Translations under genes and position numbers: made by a program | Notes under the pieces: generated by a model | Databases searched by the model: none | Seen by the model: only the letters and a program-made list of their open reading frames with translations | Told to the model about the DNA's origin: nothing | Shown here: in pieces, positions 40,579 through 50,693 of the stretch | How the letters are laid out: every line of letters begins with the position of its first letter | Position numbering within the stretch: position 1 is the stretch's first letter | NCBI RefSeq assembly: GCF_000186865.1 | Contig: NW_008705583.1 | Location: 502,412-566,411, forward strand | Reading direction: 5' to 3' | Source of the DNA: Aureococcus anophagefferens | Lineage: Eukaryota > Sar > Pelagophyceae > Pelagomonadales > Pelagomonadaceae | Length of the DNA: 64,000 bases

Positions 40579-40720
40579 AACACACCTCAATCAAGTGGTG
40601 TGAACTTCATCATCTCTCACCTTGCAGCTCTCGAAGGACATGGCGACTGGACATCGCCTGCTGGCAGCAGCGCTGCGCCATCACTAGCAAACAGAGTCTT
40701 CTCAAAGTCGCTGCAGCGCA

Positions 40721-42577
40721 ATGACAAAAACGGTGCGCATCGGCGCCGGCGCGGGCTACCAGGGCGACCGCGTGCGGCCGGCGCTGGAGCTGCTCTGCGA
40801 GGTGCGGCTCGACTACATCGTGCTCGAATGCCTCGCGGAGCGCACGCTCGCCTTGGCGCACGCGCGCATGGCCGGCGGCGGTTCGGGCTACGATCCGCGG
40901 CTGCCGCAGTGGCTCGGCACGCTGCTGCCGGCCTGCGCGGCGCGCGGCACGAAATTAATTTGCAACCTGGGCGCGGCGGATCCGGCGGGCGGCGCGCGCG
41001 TCGCCGCGGCCGTCGCGGGCCAGCTCAACCTCGATCTCACGGTCGTCGGCGTCGGTGAGGCGCCAGCGGCGCAGGCGCGACCTAACGGTGCGGTCTACGC
41101 GTACCTCGGCGCGGACGCCGTCGCCCGCGCGCTGCGAGCGGGCGCGGACGTCGTCGTCGCCGGCCGCGTCGCGGACCCGTCGCTCTTCGTCGGCTGCGTC
41201 GCGCACGCGCTCGACTGGGACCTCGACGCGCCCGCGACGGTGGCCACCGCCGCGGCGACGTGCATGGGCCACCTGCTCGAGTGCGGCCTGCACGCGACGG
41301 GCGGCTACTTTTTCCACCCGCGGGGCCGCCAGCCGGAGCGCGGCGGCGGCGCGGAGCTCGCGGCGCTGGGCCTGCCCTATGCGGTGGCGACGGCGACCGG
41401 CCTCGCGGGCGGCGGCTTCGAGATCCGGAAGGCGCGCGGGCGGCCCGGCGAGCTCAGCCGCCGCACGCTCGCGCAGCAGCTGCTCTACGAGGTGTCGGAC
41501 CCCGCGGCGTACGTCACGCCCGACGTCGTTGCCGATTTCTCCGGCGCGCAGCTAGAGGAGCGCGGCGAGTCGGCCGTCGCCGTGAGCGGCGTCGCCGCGG
41601 CCGGCCCGCGGCCAGAGAAGCTGCTCCGCCTCGTCGCGAAGGACGGCGGCCGGAGGCAGGTCGGCGAGATCTCGTTCCTCGGCTCCGGCTGCCGGCAGCG
41701 CGCGGACTGGGCCGAGGAGGCCGTGCGCATCTGGATGGACCAGGAGTGCCCGGGAAGCTCGTCGCTCGTGCGCGCGTCGCGGCCGGGCTACGACGCGCTC
41801 CGGAAACGGCGCGACGACGACGTCGAGGACGACGGCGAGTGCCGGCTGCGATTCGAGGGGCGCTTCCCCGACGAAGCGGGGGCGCTCGCCCTGGCGCAGG
41901 CCCTGGCCGGGCTCGGCGTCGGCGGGCCCGCGGGCAGCTGCGGCGGCTTCCTGGGAGGCTCGCCCTTCGGCAGCCCCGTCGTCGACATCGGCAAGGAGCT
42001 CGTGGCGCGCGACGCCGTGACGACGCACCTGTGGACGCTCGGCCCGCGGCTCGCGCGCGCCGCGGGCGCCGCCGCCGCGATGCTCAAAGGCCCCGACGCG
42101 CGCCTCGTGGGATTCGCGGCGACGGCCGCCGCCGCGCTCGCCGCGACGGAGCCGGAGCCGGACGCGACGCCCGAGGGCGAGGCGCCCTTGCGCGCGGTCG
42201 TGCCCGAGGCGCCCGCGCCGCCGCCGCCGCTGCGGCCCGGCCAAGTCCTCCAGCTCTACGATTGTTGCCACGCGCGCGCCGGCGACAAGGGCCAGCTCGT
42301 GAACGTGAGCCTCGTGGCCTACGCGCCCTGGGCGCCCCACTTCGACGCGATCCTCGCGGCGCTGGAGCCGGCCCTCGCCGGCGTCTTCGAGGAGTTCCGC
42401 GACGCGGCCGCCTCCGACGCGCTCACCGTGCGCGTCTTCCGCATGGCGAATCTGGCCGCGGCGAACATCACCGTGGAGCCCGTCCTCGACGGCGGCGTGT
42501 CCGTGAGCCGACGCCTCGACCCCCACGGGAAGAGCTTCTCCGACGTGCTCCTGTCTACGACCGTGACGATGCCGTAA
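40721..42577 (+). CDS. AtuA-like (DUF1446) acyclic terpene utilisation family protein
   Basis: 618 residues, single exon. The N-terminal ~440 residues match the AtuA/DUF1446 family: RIGAGAGYQGDRVRPALELL, LDYIVLECLAERTLALAHAR, GTKLICNLGAADPAGGARVA, GADVVVAGRVADPSLFVG and the HLLECGLHATGGYFF block. The C-terminal ~110 residues match the small AtuA-associated ferredoxin-fold domain (CCHARAGDKGQLVNVSLVAY). In Pseudomonas, AtuA belongs to the citronellol/geraniol degradation cluster, though its chemistry is unsettled; fungi have fused forms. It is found here without other terpene genes. Codon use fits the host, so any transfer is old. The ATG at 40721 is the first in frame and directly precedes the conserved start. 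Confidence 0.88.
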   Translation: MTKTVRIGAGAGYQGDRVRPALELLCEVRLDYIVLECLAERTLALAHARMAGGGSGYDPRLPQWLGTLLPACAARGTKLICNLGAADPAGGARVAAAVAGQLNLDLTVVGVGEAPAAQARPNGAVYAYLGADAVARALRAGADVVVAGRVADPSLFVGCVAHALDWDLDAPATVATAAATCMGHLLECGLHATGGYFFHPRGRQPERGGGAELAALGLPYAVATATGLAGGGFEIRKARGRPGELSRRTLAQQLLYEVSDPAAYVTPDVVADFSGAQLEERGESAVAVSGVAAAGPRPEKLLRLVAKDGGRRQVGEISFLGSGCRQRADWAEEAVRIWMDQECPGSSSLVRASRPGYDALRKRRDDDVEDDGECRLRFEGRFPDEAGALALAQALAGLGVGGPAGSCGGFLGGSPFGSPVVDIGKELVARDAVTTHLWTLGPRLARAAGAAAAMLKGPDARLVGFAATAAAALAATEPEPDATPEGEAPLRAVVPEAPAPPPPLRPGQVLQLYDCCHARAGDKGQLVNVSLVAYAPWAPHFDAILAALEPALAGVFEEFRDAAASDALTVRVFRMANLAAANITVEPVLDGGVSVSRRLDPHGKSFSDVLLSTTVTMP

Positions 42578-42621
42578 ATTTTGGCTTTCTACATCGTGCT
42601 TCTTCTCGCGTCGCACTGGGC

Positions 42622-43824
42622 ATGCCGCTCGGAAGTCCGCTCGGCGGCTCGCGGTGCACTTTGGTAAAATTGAAGGATAAGTATCTGCTGCCGCAAGCGC
42701 GCCGAGGTGTACAAGCGTCTGTGCTCGCGACCAAGGTGTACAAGCGTCTCTGTGCCTTGCCAATGGACCCCGGCGGCGAAGTGAACGCTTTCATGGACGA
42801 AACACGACACTTGGTGGCTGAACTCAAGTGCAAGCCGAGCGACGCGACGACGATGCTCGAGGCGCTCAAGGTGAAGCTGGACGGCGGCTCGACGCGGATC
42901 GAGACATCCGTGGTCGAGTGGGCGCACGGCATGGAGGAACGCCGTCAGGCGCGCGAGCGCCTCTTCGGAGAGCTCGCGGCGTTCCATAAACGGCGCGCGC
43001 CCAACTCAGCTGACGCGCTCCTGGCCGGCAACGCGTCGCCGAGCCACATTTCCAAGCCTGAGTTTGCGGCGCCGGCGCCGAGCGCGCGGATCGAGTCGGA
43101 CGACGGGTCCGCGAATGACGCGCCCTCGTTGCCGCTGGTGACGGAGCAGCCGGAGCGGCCGCAGATCACGGAGCCCGTCGACCAAGTGCTTTCAAGGAAC
43201 CAAACTGTCTTTGCTATGTTCGAACTGACTCAAACATATACTTTTGAATTGCAGCAAGGCCTGCTCAAGGAATGGAATGATAGTTTCAAGACGGTTGCGC
43301 AAAGCTCCAACCACTGCTCGGACAATTTGACCGCCAATCTCAAATTAGCAATTGATTCAATCGCCGACACGTCAGCGCCGGCGCCGAGCGCGCGGATCGA
43401 GTCGGACGACGAGTCCGCGAATGACGCGCCCTCGTTGCCGCGGGTGACGGAGCAGCCGGAGCGGCCGCAGATCACGGAGCCCGTCGACCAACTATCGAGA
43501 AACCAGATGCGCATGAGGATGTACGAACTGGCTCAAAAATGTACTTTTGACGTGCAAAACGCCCTGCTCACGAAAGTAACGGATAGTCACAAAGGGTTCA
43601 TCAAAATGATGGCGCAAAGCTCTGACCACAGCTCGGACAATTTGCTCGCCAATCTCAAATGTGCCATTGATTCAATAGCCGACAAGTCAGCGCCGGCGCC
43701 GAGCGCGCGGATTGAAGCACCCGTCAAGCAATTGAGCGCCGCGAACGCAGTCCGCATGACGATGTTTGAAAGCGTTACCACGGCCATGTCACAGGGCCAC
43801 ACACGAACTTGTGCAACTGTGTAA
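42622..43824 (+). CDS. Low-GC repeat protein B (about 2.5 units)
   Basis: 400 residues from ATG 42622; ATG 42763 (MDPGGEVNAFMDE) is a good alternative. After a helical N-terminus come alternating modules: a GC-rich disordered piece (APAPSARIESDD, VTEQPERPQITEPVDQ) and an AT-rich helical piece (SDNLTANLKLAIDSIADTSA). The modules repeat with a period of 306 bp (102 residues). A third module starts (VKQLSAANAVRMTMFE) but the frame ends at 43822-43824, while matching sequence continues in another frame. Related in style to repeat protein A upstream. No known domain. It could be a scaffold or a decaying lineage-specific gene family member. Confidence 0.55.
   Translation: MPLGSPLGGSRCTLVKLKDKYLLPQARRGVQASVLATKVYKRLCALPMDPGGEVNAFMDETRHLVAELKCKPSDATTMLEALKVKLDGGSTRIETSVVEWAHGMEERRQARERLFGELAAFHKRRAPNSADALLAGNASPSHISKPEFAAPAPSARIESDDGSANDAPSLPLVTEQPERPQITEPVDQVLSRNQTVFAMFELTQTYTFELQQGLLKEWNDSFKTVAQSSNHCSDNLTANLKLAIDSIADTSAPAPSARIESDDESANDAPSLPRVTEQPERPQITEPVDQLSRNQMRMRMYELAQKCTFDVQNALLTKVTDSHKGFIKMMAQSSDHSSDNLLANLKCAIDSIADKSAPAPSARIEAPVKQLSAANAVRMTMFESVTTAMSQGHTRTCATV
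43068..43490 (+). repeat. Duplicated ~117-bp GC-rich module in repeat protein B
   Basis: Copies at about 43068-43187 and 43374-43490 are almost identical (core gcgccggcgccgagcgcg, gagcggccgcagatcacg). A shorter third copy starts near 43690. Confidence 0.88.
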
Positions 43825-43940
43825 ATGTGGGCCATACCAAAAATGCCGAGATGACACACGATGCGCGGTTACATTCTGACAAATGCCTTGAGGAATTGAG
43901 GGCCAGTTTCAAAGTGGTCATTGATTCTATCGAAGACTAG
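43805..43940 (+). pseudogene. Out-of-frame relic of a third helical repeat module
   Basis: In a different frame from the gene just upstream, this stretch reads HSDKCLEELRASFKVVIDSIED before TAG at 43938-43940. It parallels the HCSDNLTANLKLAIDSIADT module ends of repeat protein B. An indel in the third unit has therefore truncated the protein, or a short intron is missed. Confidence 0.6.
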
Positions 43941-44259
43941 TCTTTCATCCTTAAGTTCCCGCTCCCTCCATCCCGAGCGCTCCCGACGCCGCGCGCCCCA
44001 AAACGCCGCGATGTCCACATTTAAAAGGAGCCCACCGCGAACCCCCAAAAAACGAAAACCAACGCGGCGGAGATCCGGGATTAAAGGTGGCCGCGACGGC
44101 CGCGCGCGCCGGGTACGAGGCCGGGCGACGGCGGCGGCCGCGTAGGCGGCGGACGGGCGGCTCGGGAGAGCTGCCGGACTCCAAGATGCGGCAGCGGGGC
44201 CGCCCGGGGCTTCGTGGGCGAGAGGTCGGGCGCGGAGGAGGGACGGGGCAAAAGGGGCG
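43941..44259. other. Gap downstream of the glycosyltransferase gene
   Basis: GC-rich spacer with an AT-richer core (44020-44090, cccaaaaaacgaaaacc). The minus frame stays open through it as a low-complexity Arg/Ser tail. I see no gene or RNA. Confidence 0.5.
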
Positions 44260-47200
44260 CTAGAGGGCGGCCTTCGACGGCGCGTCCGCGTCGACCTCGG
44301 GCCCGTCGACCGCCGGCGGCGGCGCGGCCTTGGACCCGTCCGCGACGGCGCCCGTCGGCGGCGCGGGCGGGTCCGGCGGCGCGAGCTCGTAGGACCGCGT
44401 GCCGCGGATGCGCACGGGCTGCTTCGCGTCCTGGCCTTCGGGTCCGGCCGCGCGTCGGCCGTGAGCCAGACCGCGCCGAACTCGAGGTGGTCCCACTCCA
44501 AAATCTTCTCGCGCGCGCGGATGCGGTTCCAGCAGTCGCGGCGGCCCTCGCGGCCCTGGAGCACGTTGATCTCGCGCACGCCGCTCTTGTCCGCGTCCGT
44601 CGGGTTGATGCAGGACACGGCGTCGCAGACGCCGCAGCCGCCGCGGAGCGCGAGCCGCGGGTGCGGCTCCTCGTCGGGCGCGCGGACCTCGCCCTCGCCG
44701 CGCATGGTCCGCGCGACGATGGTCAGGAACCACCAGTCGGCGCCCCAGCCCTTGAGGTCCGGGTCGAAGTGGTCCAGGAAGTGGCCCAGCGCCTCCGAGG
44801 AGAAGAGCGGGCACGTCATCTCGATGAAGTTCGTCAGGCGGACGCGGTTCGCCGGCTGCACGGCCGTCATCGCGTGCGACACCTTGCCCCGCTGCTCGAA
44901 GGCCGGCTGTAAAGCGTGGAGCTTCGTCCGCTCGCGCACCTCGAAGAGGCGGTTGATGCGCGGCGCGTCGATGACGACGTCGTCGTCCAGCACCAAGACG
45001 CCGTCGTAGGACCGCAGCACCTCCGCGACGCCCGGCTCGCGGTAGAGCGCCTGCAGGTTCTCGAACTTGCCGCCGCGCCGGCGGCGGTAGACGTCCGCGC
45101 GGTCGCGCCACTTGTCCTCCTCGGACGTGCCGTAGTACGTCACCCAGAGGTCGTAGCCGCGGTTCCCGTTCTTCAGCCAGTTGGGCAGCACGGCGCGGTC
45201 GCCGCAGCACGAGTAGACGAGGTACTTCTTGTTCCGCACGGGCAGGCCGTCGACGTCGCCCGCGGGCGGCGCCTCGGCGCCCGACGACGCGGAGCTCGTG
45301 TCGCCCTTGGGCGTCCACGCGTAGACGGGCAGCTCCTCGAGGGCGCACTGCGTCGAGCCGTCGTTCGCGGCGCCGGACTGCTGGTCCGCGAGGGCGCGGA
45401 TGCGCACCTCGGACACCTCGCGCCACGCGCGGCCGTCGTAGACGCGCCACGGCGCGTCGGGCGCGATGAGCTCGGGCCGCTCCGCGCCGTCGTAGGCGAT
45501 CAGCGCCGCGGACCCGGAACCCGGGCGGCTGCCGATCATCCAGGCCGAGAAGGGCGCGTAGAAGTAGAGGTAGTGCGCGCCCTCCTCGTGGCGGTAGACG
45601 CGGAGCGACAGGCCCTTCTTCGCCCCCCCCGGCGCGGACTTGCCGCCCGAGCCGTCCTTCTTCGCGACCTTGTCGTGGGGCACGTAGACGCCCGCGCAGG
45701 CGTCGGCGGCGGCGCCGCAGGACGCCGGCAGGTCCACGATGACCGCGCCCGAGTCGCGGACCTCGAGCAGGTAGTTCTCGCGCTGCTGGCGCTTCGCGGC
45801 CGCGACGACCGCCCCCTCGGCCTGCTCCGCGGTCAGAAAATTGCCCAACGGCGACCCGCCGCCGGCCTTGGCGACCCAGCACTCGGCCTGGCCCGCCTCC
45901 AGCGCCGCGGCGTGGGACGCCGTCGCGTAGTCCGGCGCGCCGGGCCGGACGTCGAACTGGTCCGGCCGATACCGCGGCGGCGCGAGCATGAGCGCCCGCA
46001 GCGTGTCCACGTGCGTCTCGAGCACGGACGCGGCACACACTACGGCGAAGCGGTGGCCCGTCGCCGACACGACGTGCTGCTCCAGGCGCACGTGCGCGCT
46101 CGGCACCGTCGCCCAGCGCCGGCCGTCGAACGCGGACCACGGCGCGCGGACGTCCTGGGGCCGGAGCGCGAGGTCGTGGGCGACGAGCGCCGCCGTCGAC
46201 GAGTAGGGCGTCCGCCCGACCATCCAGGCCACGAAGGGCTTGGAGATGCGGTAGAGGTGGTGCGCGCCGCCCTGCTGCTGGTAGAGCGCGGAGCCGTCGT
46301 CGCCGCCGCGCCGCTGGAGCCGCACGTACGCGCCGCCGCAGTCCGCGCGGACGCAGCCCGGCGGCAGCGACACGAAGACGACGGGCGGGTGCTGGCCCAG
46401 GTCCGCCGCGTCGTAGCTCTCGGGCAGGCGGCTCGGGTCGCCCTTGAGCGGCGACGCCGCGTCGCTCAGCGCGCCCGGCGGCAGGAGCACGTGCTCGCCG
46501 TAGAGCGCGGCCGCGCGCTTCTCCGACGTCGCCTCCTCGTGGAGCACGCGGACGGACGCCGCCTCGAAGGCGCTCGGCTCCGCGCCGTTGAGCCTGTCCT
46601 CCAGCTGGAGATCCGCGGTCGACGTCGGCGACGCCTTGCCGCCGGACGACGACGACGTCGGCGTCTTGGGCTCCGCGGCCCGGGCGCCGTGGGCGCGCTT
46701 CCAGGCGTCGAAGTGGCAGTAGGGGAAGCTCAGGACGAAGGCGCGCGACGACACGAGGTCGCCGCCGCAGGCCGCGGGCTCGCCGCGCGCGGCGCGCCAC
46801 GCGTGGTTGCCCGCGGGCGCGAGCCCGGGCTCGCTGAGCCGCCCCGCGGACCGGCCCCGGCCGTGGCCCAGGAACACGGGCGCCGACGCCGCGCCGTGCT
46901 TCGCCGGCAGGCGCCGGAGCTGCGCGGCCGCGGGCACCAGGTCGTAGTACGCGCGGTCGTCCGCGGGGCTCACGGGCGCGCCGTCGACGTGGTCCGTGCG
47001 CCGCTTGAAGAGCGTCTCCCGGACGAAGAAGTTGTAGGCGCTGTCGTGGGCCGTCGCCGACCCCAGGGACGCGCGCTTCTGCACCTCCATGTTGTCGAAG
47101 CGCACGTTGAACGTCTGCTCGGGCCCCGCGTTCGTGTTCGCCGCGCCGCCGCGGCCGCGGCGCGCCTCGTCGAAGACGGAGCGCAGGGACCGGCCCGGGA

Positions 47201-48333
47201 GCACGTAGAGCAGCTCGTCCTCGGCGATGCGCAGGAGCCAGGACGCGCCCGCGAGCCGCGCGCGCGCGGCCGCGTCGACCGCGACCGCGTCGTCCGCGGT
47301 CCGCGTGTCGTCGCCCGGCGGCCGCGGCAGCACGACGACGGCCTTGCCGAGCCACCGGAACGTCGCCCGGAGCTCGCCGACGACGGCGTCGCCGTCCGGC
47401 GCGTCGACGTAGAGCACGACCCACCGGAAGCCGACGCGCAGGTGGAACCGGAGCCACCACTCGAGGCGCGCGCGCTGGTCCGGCCGCGCCGCCTCCCGGA
47501 GCACGCAGGCCACGGCCGCGCGGCAGTCGTCGCCGCCGGCCCAGGCCAGGTCGAGGCGCCCGTAGAAGCACGCGCCGAGCTCGGACGCCTGGCGGTGGCA
47601 CGACTCCACGTGGCCCTGGTGGATCGTCGACTCCTTGATCTCGTGGTCGAAGAGGGGCCGCGTGTGCGTGTAGGCGCCGGGGCCGTTGTACATGAGCACG
47701 TCGCTCACGAGCTGCACGTTCGCGGGGAGCCGGTACCGCGGCGACGAGTTCGGGCCCCGCGTGAACTCGTCGACGGCGCGCTGGCAGCCCCTGCGGTTGA
47801 TGAGGTAGGCGCCCGTGGACCAGTGGTTCTTGCGCCAGGGCACGAAGGACGACCCCAGGCCCAGCAGCGTCCGCAGCACGCGGACGTTGTTGATCGTCAG
47901 CTGCAGCACCTGCCAGTCCGGTGGCGCCTGGCTCACGATCTCCTTCACCGTCGTGCGCCAGGCGCCGTAGAAGGTCAGGTGGATGTCGTCCTCCATGACC
48001 ATGACGTAGTCGTCGTCGAGCTCCAGCGCCATCTCCGCCGCGCGCAGGTGGCTCAGCGAGCAGCCGATCTCGCCGCTCGACTGCTTCATCTCCGACGGCA
48101 GCTCGACCGTGGACGCGAGCAGCTTCGGGTCCCCGAAGAGCTTCTTCCCGTCGAAGGCCGGCACGCGCTTGAAATTGCTAATGCCCGCCTCCTCGAACTG
48201 CTTCTCCATGCGCACCTGCGAGGCGGCGGGGGGGGGGTCGGCGCGCGCGCGAGGCTCGCGCGTCGACGCGGCGGCGCGCCTTGCGGTCGACGCTCCGGTC
48301 GAGGTTGATGTAGAGGATCGCGACGTCGTCCAT
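44260..48333 (-). CDS. Giant multi-domain glycosyltransferase: GT25-like + GT92/GT2-like + DUF707-like
   Basis: Exons 48333-48280, 48215-44454 and 44430-44260 give 1328 residues. Domain 1 (1-~215): GT25 (AILYINLDRSVDRK, then EIGCSLSHLRAAEMAL and MVMEDDIHL, the DxD-type EDD). Domain 2 (~230-460): GT92/DUF23-like (WWLRFHLRVGFRWVVLYVD, SWLLRIAEDELLYVLPG, VRFDNMEVQKR). Two related ~110-residue beta-rich modules follow (~640 and ~860; GGAHHLYRISKPFVAWMVG and EGAHYLYFYAPFSAWMIG). Domain 3 (~1015-1240): DUF707-like glycosyltransferase (YDGVLVLDDDVVIDAP, KLHALQPAFEQ, WGADWWFLTIV). No signal peptide is visible. The last 57 codons depend on a 23-nt gap being removed. Such a protein could build a branched glycan in one chain (inference). 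Confidence 0.78.
44431..44453 (-). other. 23-nt gap: micro-intron or indel in the glycosyltransferase gene
   Basis: On the minus strand it begins GCGCGGCCGG and ends GGCCAG. Its removal joins WLTAD to DAKQPVRIRGTRSYEL in phase 0. The direct repeat GACGCG flanks it. Without removal the frame runs into a low-complexity tail ending at 43869. It may equally be a sequencing frameshift. Confidence 0.4.
48216..48279 (-). other. Glycosyltransferase intron 1, GC-AG, 64 nt
   Basis: Minus strand, starts GCGCGCCGCCGCGTCGACG and ends GCCTCGCAG; phase 0. It joins LDRSVDRK to VRMEKQFEEAGI, the expected GT25 sequence. A run of ten C lies inside. No GT in the right phase exists. Confidence 0.9.
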
Positions 48334-48668
48334 GGTCGCCGACGGCTCCGGGGCCCGACTGGCGACGCCCAACGCGCGCGCGCGCGCGGCCCGGCGAAGC
48401 GACCGAGACGCCGGGGCGCCCCGACGCCGCTCGACGACGGCGACGGCGCGAGCACCGCTCGCCGCCGGCCGCAGGCGGGACCGGGGCGCGGGGACCCTCC
48501 CCCGGCTACGCGACCGTCGCGTAGGCTGCCCACTGGAGGTCGTTGCTTACAAAACGCCGACACACAGCACACGGCTGGATTTGTTGGCACTGTAGTAGTT
48601 ATTGAGCTCCTTTATTGGAGCTCGTTGTACTGCATGTTGAAGTTCCGTACCAGCGATGGCCATGTTAG
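48334..48668. other. Gap upstream of the glycosyltransferase gene with a hairpin
   Basis: 335 bp, GC rich at first and AT-richer from 48535. A perfect inverted repeat GAGCTCC-tttatt-GGAGCTC lies at 48604-48623. No gene is supported; the spacer should carry the promoter of the minus-strand gene and the 3' end of the next one. Confidence 0.5.
48604..48623. repeat. 7-bp perfect inverted repeat with 6-nt loop
   Basis: GAGCTCC and GGAGCTC around an AT loop, 45 bp downstream of the stop of the flavoprotein gene. Possibly a 3' hairpin. Confidence 0.5.
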
Positions 48669-50435
48669 TCACGCCCCCTTCTTCCGCCCCCTCGAAGCCG
48701 CGGGCGCCGCTTCCCCCTGGACCTTCCGCCGCACGCTGCCCTTGGCCGCGTCGCCCGGCCGGCCGCGGACGACGACGGTGCCCTTCTTGGGCACGAAGTC
48801 GACGACGAGCTCCTCGAGGCGCCGCGCGCGGACGAGCTCCGCCGCGGCGGCGTCCGCCGCGGAGAGAGATCCGAGGCACCGCGCGCGGAGCGAGTCGCGG
48901 AAGACGGACGCGGCGCGGCACGACGACATGCGCGTGCCGGCAAGATTCAGCGCGTCGGGCCCGAGCGCGAGCGCCGCGGCGGCGCCGACGACGTAGACGG
49001 GCGTGTCCGCGTCCCAGCGCAGCGACGCGTGGAGCACGGGGTAGCCGCCGACGACGGCCACGGGCCGGTCCGCGAGGAGCCGCGCGAACAGCGGCGACGC
49101 GGCGACGCCCGGCGCGCCGCCCGTCGCGTACCAGACCTTGTCGAAGGGCCCGAGGCGGTCGCCCTCGGCCGTGTCGAGGTAGCGCGCGCCGCCGTCGACC
49201 TCGCCGTAGACGACGTCGACGTCGGCGACGACGGCCGTGCCGCCCCGGTCGAGGCCGCGCCGCGCCTCGGGCGACACGGACCCGCCGCGCCGCGCGGCCC
49301 GGAGCATGGCGAGGCGGTCCTCGGGCGCGGCCCGCTTCGACAGGAACCGCGCGATCTTCCCCGGCCGCGTGCGCCAGCCGAGCCACGCCAAATCCAGGTC
49401 GTACTGCGACACGCGCAGCGTCCGCCGCCGCGCGAGGAGCGTCGGTTTCGCGCCGCGGCGCTCGGCGACGAAGCAGAGGTGGGCCGACGTGAGGCCGCCG
49501 CCGACGACGGCGACGCGGTCCCCGGCCTCGACGACGGGTTCGCCCCGGGCCGCCGCGGCGACGACGTCCCACGCGTGCGCGCCGAGGCCCGGCGCGGCCC
49601 AGTCCGGCAGGCGCGCCGCCGCCGCCGGGCCGACGGCCAGCACGACCCGCCGCGCCACGAGCGTCTCGCCCGTCGCCAGGCGGACGCGCGCCAGATGCCC
49701 GTCGAGCCGGTCGACGCGGTCGACGACGCCCTCGGTCACGCAGCCGCGCACGCGCGGGTACTGGTCGATGAGGTGGTCCACGAAGTCGCGGAAGAGTTTT
49801 GTAGAAGGCAGGCGGAAGTTGCCCTTGAAGCCGCACCCCTTGCCCTTGGGCGCGTCGCAGTCGCAGCCGTCGTCGCCGCCGCTCTCCTGCGTCGTCCGCA
49901 CGGACGCGTCCAAATCGACGACGTCGCGCTCCCGGCCGTTCTTCACGACGAACTGCTGGAGCGCGAAGGAGTCGTAGGGGCAGGGGTGCTGGTCGTAGGT
50001 GGACCGTAGGTGCGGGATCTCGAGGGCCGCGAACTGCGCGTCCCAGGTCCCGAGCCACGCGCCGGAGCCGTCGACGACGCGGACGCGGTCCAGGATGCGC
50101 CTCGCGACGTCGTCGCCGCAGCGTCGCTTCTCGAGGTCGCTCCAGGACTTGCGCGAGCTCCGCGGCGCGCTGCCCAGGCCGACGAAGAAGTCGCCGGACT
50201 CGTCGGGCGCGTCGTCGAGGAGCCGCAGCAGCAGCGCCAGGGCGTGGGGCCCGGCGCCGACGATGACGAGCTCGAGCGGCTCGTCGGCGCCGTCGCTGCC
50301 GTCGTCGCTGGCTTCGTCGTGCGTTGTTGTTGCGGTCTCGGCGTCGTCGGTGGCTTCGTCCTGCGTCGTCGCGGCGGTCTCGGCGTCGCTGGCCTCGGTC
50401 AAACCGGAAGCACTAGCTGCAAGCAACTCGGCCAT
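48669..50435 (-). CDS. FAD/NAD(P)-binding monooxygenase-like protein (lysine/ornithine N-hydroxylase type)
   Basis: 588 residues from the ATG complementary to 50433-50435. An acidic Thr/Asp/Glu-repetitive leader (~5-45) precedes an FAD Rossmann motif LVIVGAGPHALALLLRLL. Downstream come a substrate-side segment (HLRSTYDQHPCPYDSFALQQ), the second dinucleotide fold DRVAVVGGGLTSAHLCFVAE (~285), and a C-terminal ATG-like VWYATGGAPG. The order and the GxGPHxL start fit the SidA/IucD/PvdA-like and related FAD-dependent oxidoreductases that use NADPH and O2. A C-rich insertion (CDCDAPKGKGCGF) is odd. The C-terminus is Lys/Arg rich (SRGRKKGA). The substrate cannot be read; no siderophore genes are nearby. 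Confidence 0.75.
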   Translation of the reverse strand: MAELLAASASGLTEASDAETAATTQDEATDDAETATTTHDEASDDGSDGADEPLELVIVGAGPHALALLLRLLDDAPDESGDFFVGLGSAPRSSRKSWSDLEKRRCGDDVARRILDRVRVVDGSGAWLGTWDAQFAALEIPHLRSTYDQHPCPYDSFALQQFVVKNGRERDVVDLDASVRTTQESGGDDGCDCDAPKGKGCGFKGNFRLPSTKLFRDFVDHLIDQYPRVRGCVTEGVVDRVDRLDGHLARVRLATGETLVARRVVLAVGPAAAARLPDWAAPGLGAHAWDVVAAAARGEPVVEAGDRVAVVGGGLTSAHLCFVAERRGAKPTLLARRRTLRVSQYDLDLAWLGWRTRPGKIARFLSKRAAPEDRLAMLRAARRGGSVSPEARRGLDRGGTAVVADVDVVYGEVDGGARYLDTAEGDRLGPFDKVWYATGGAPGVAASPLFARLLADRPVAVVGGYPVLHASLRWDADTPVYVVGAAAALALGPDALNLAGTRMSSCRAASVFRDSLRARCLGSLSAADAAAAELVRARRLEELVVDFVPKKGTVVVRGRPGDAAKGSVRRKVQGEAAPAASRGRKKGA

Positions 50436-50693
50436 GTTAGATGCCACATGTTATAGCCACGAAGGTCGACGATTGAGTTCAATGTTGAACTTCAACTTCA
50501 ACAAAAATAAATATTAATGTTGCCCTTCAAACCAGGACCTCAACGGCGGTGTCCGTTCCTGTCAGAGGCGCCGCCCATGCGTATAAACCAAGACCCCGGA
50601 TAAAAGAGAAATCCCGGAGGATCGCCTGTGTTTAAGAGGGCGGAGAGCGCGCGCCTCCCGCGCGGGCAGCGGCGGCGGCAGCGGCCGCGCCTT

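Noticed and set aside
43869..44430. C-terminal extension of the glycosyltransferase in its main frame to 43869
   Set aside because: It reads as Arg/Ser/Pro low-complexity sequence crossing the spacer, whereas the alternative frame ends promptly at 44260 with protein-like sequence.
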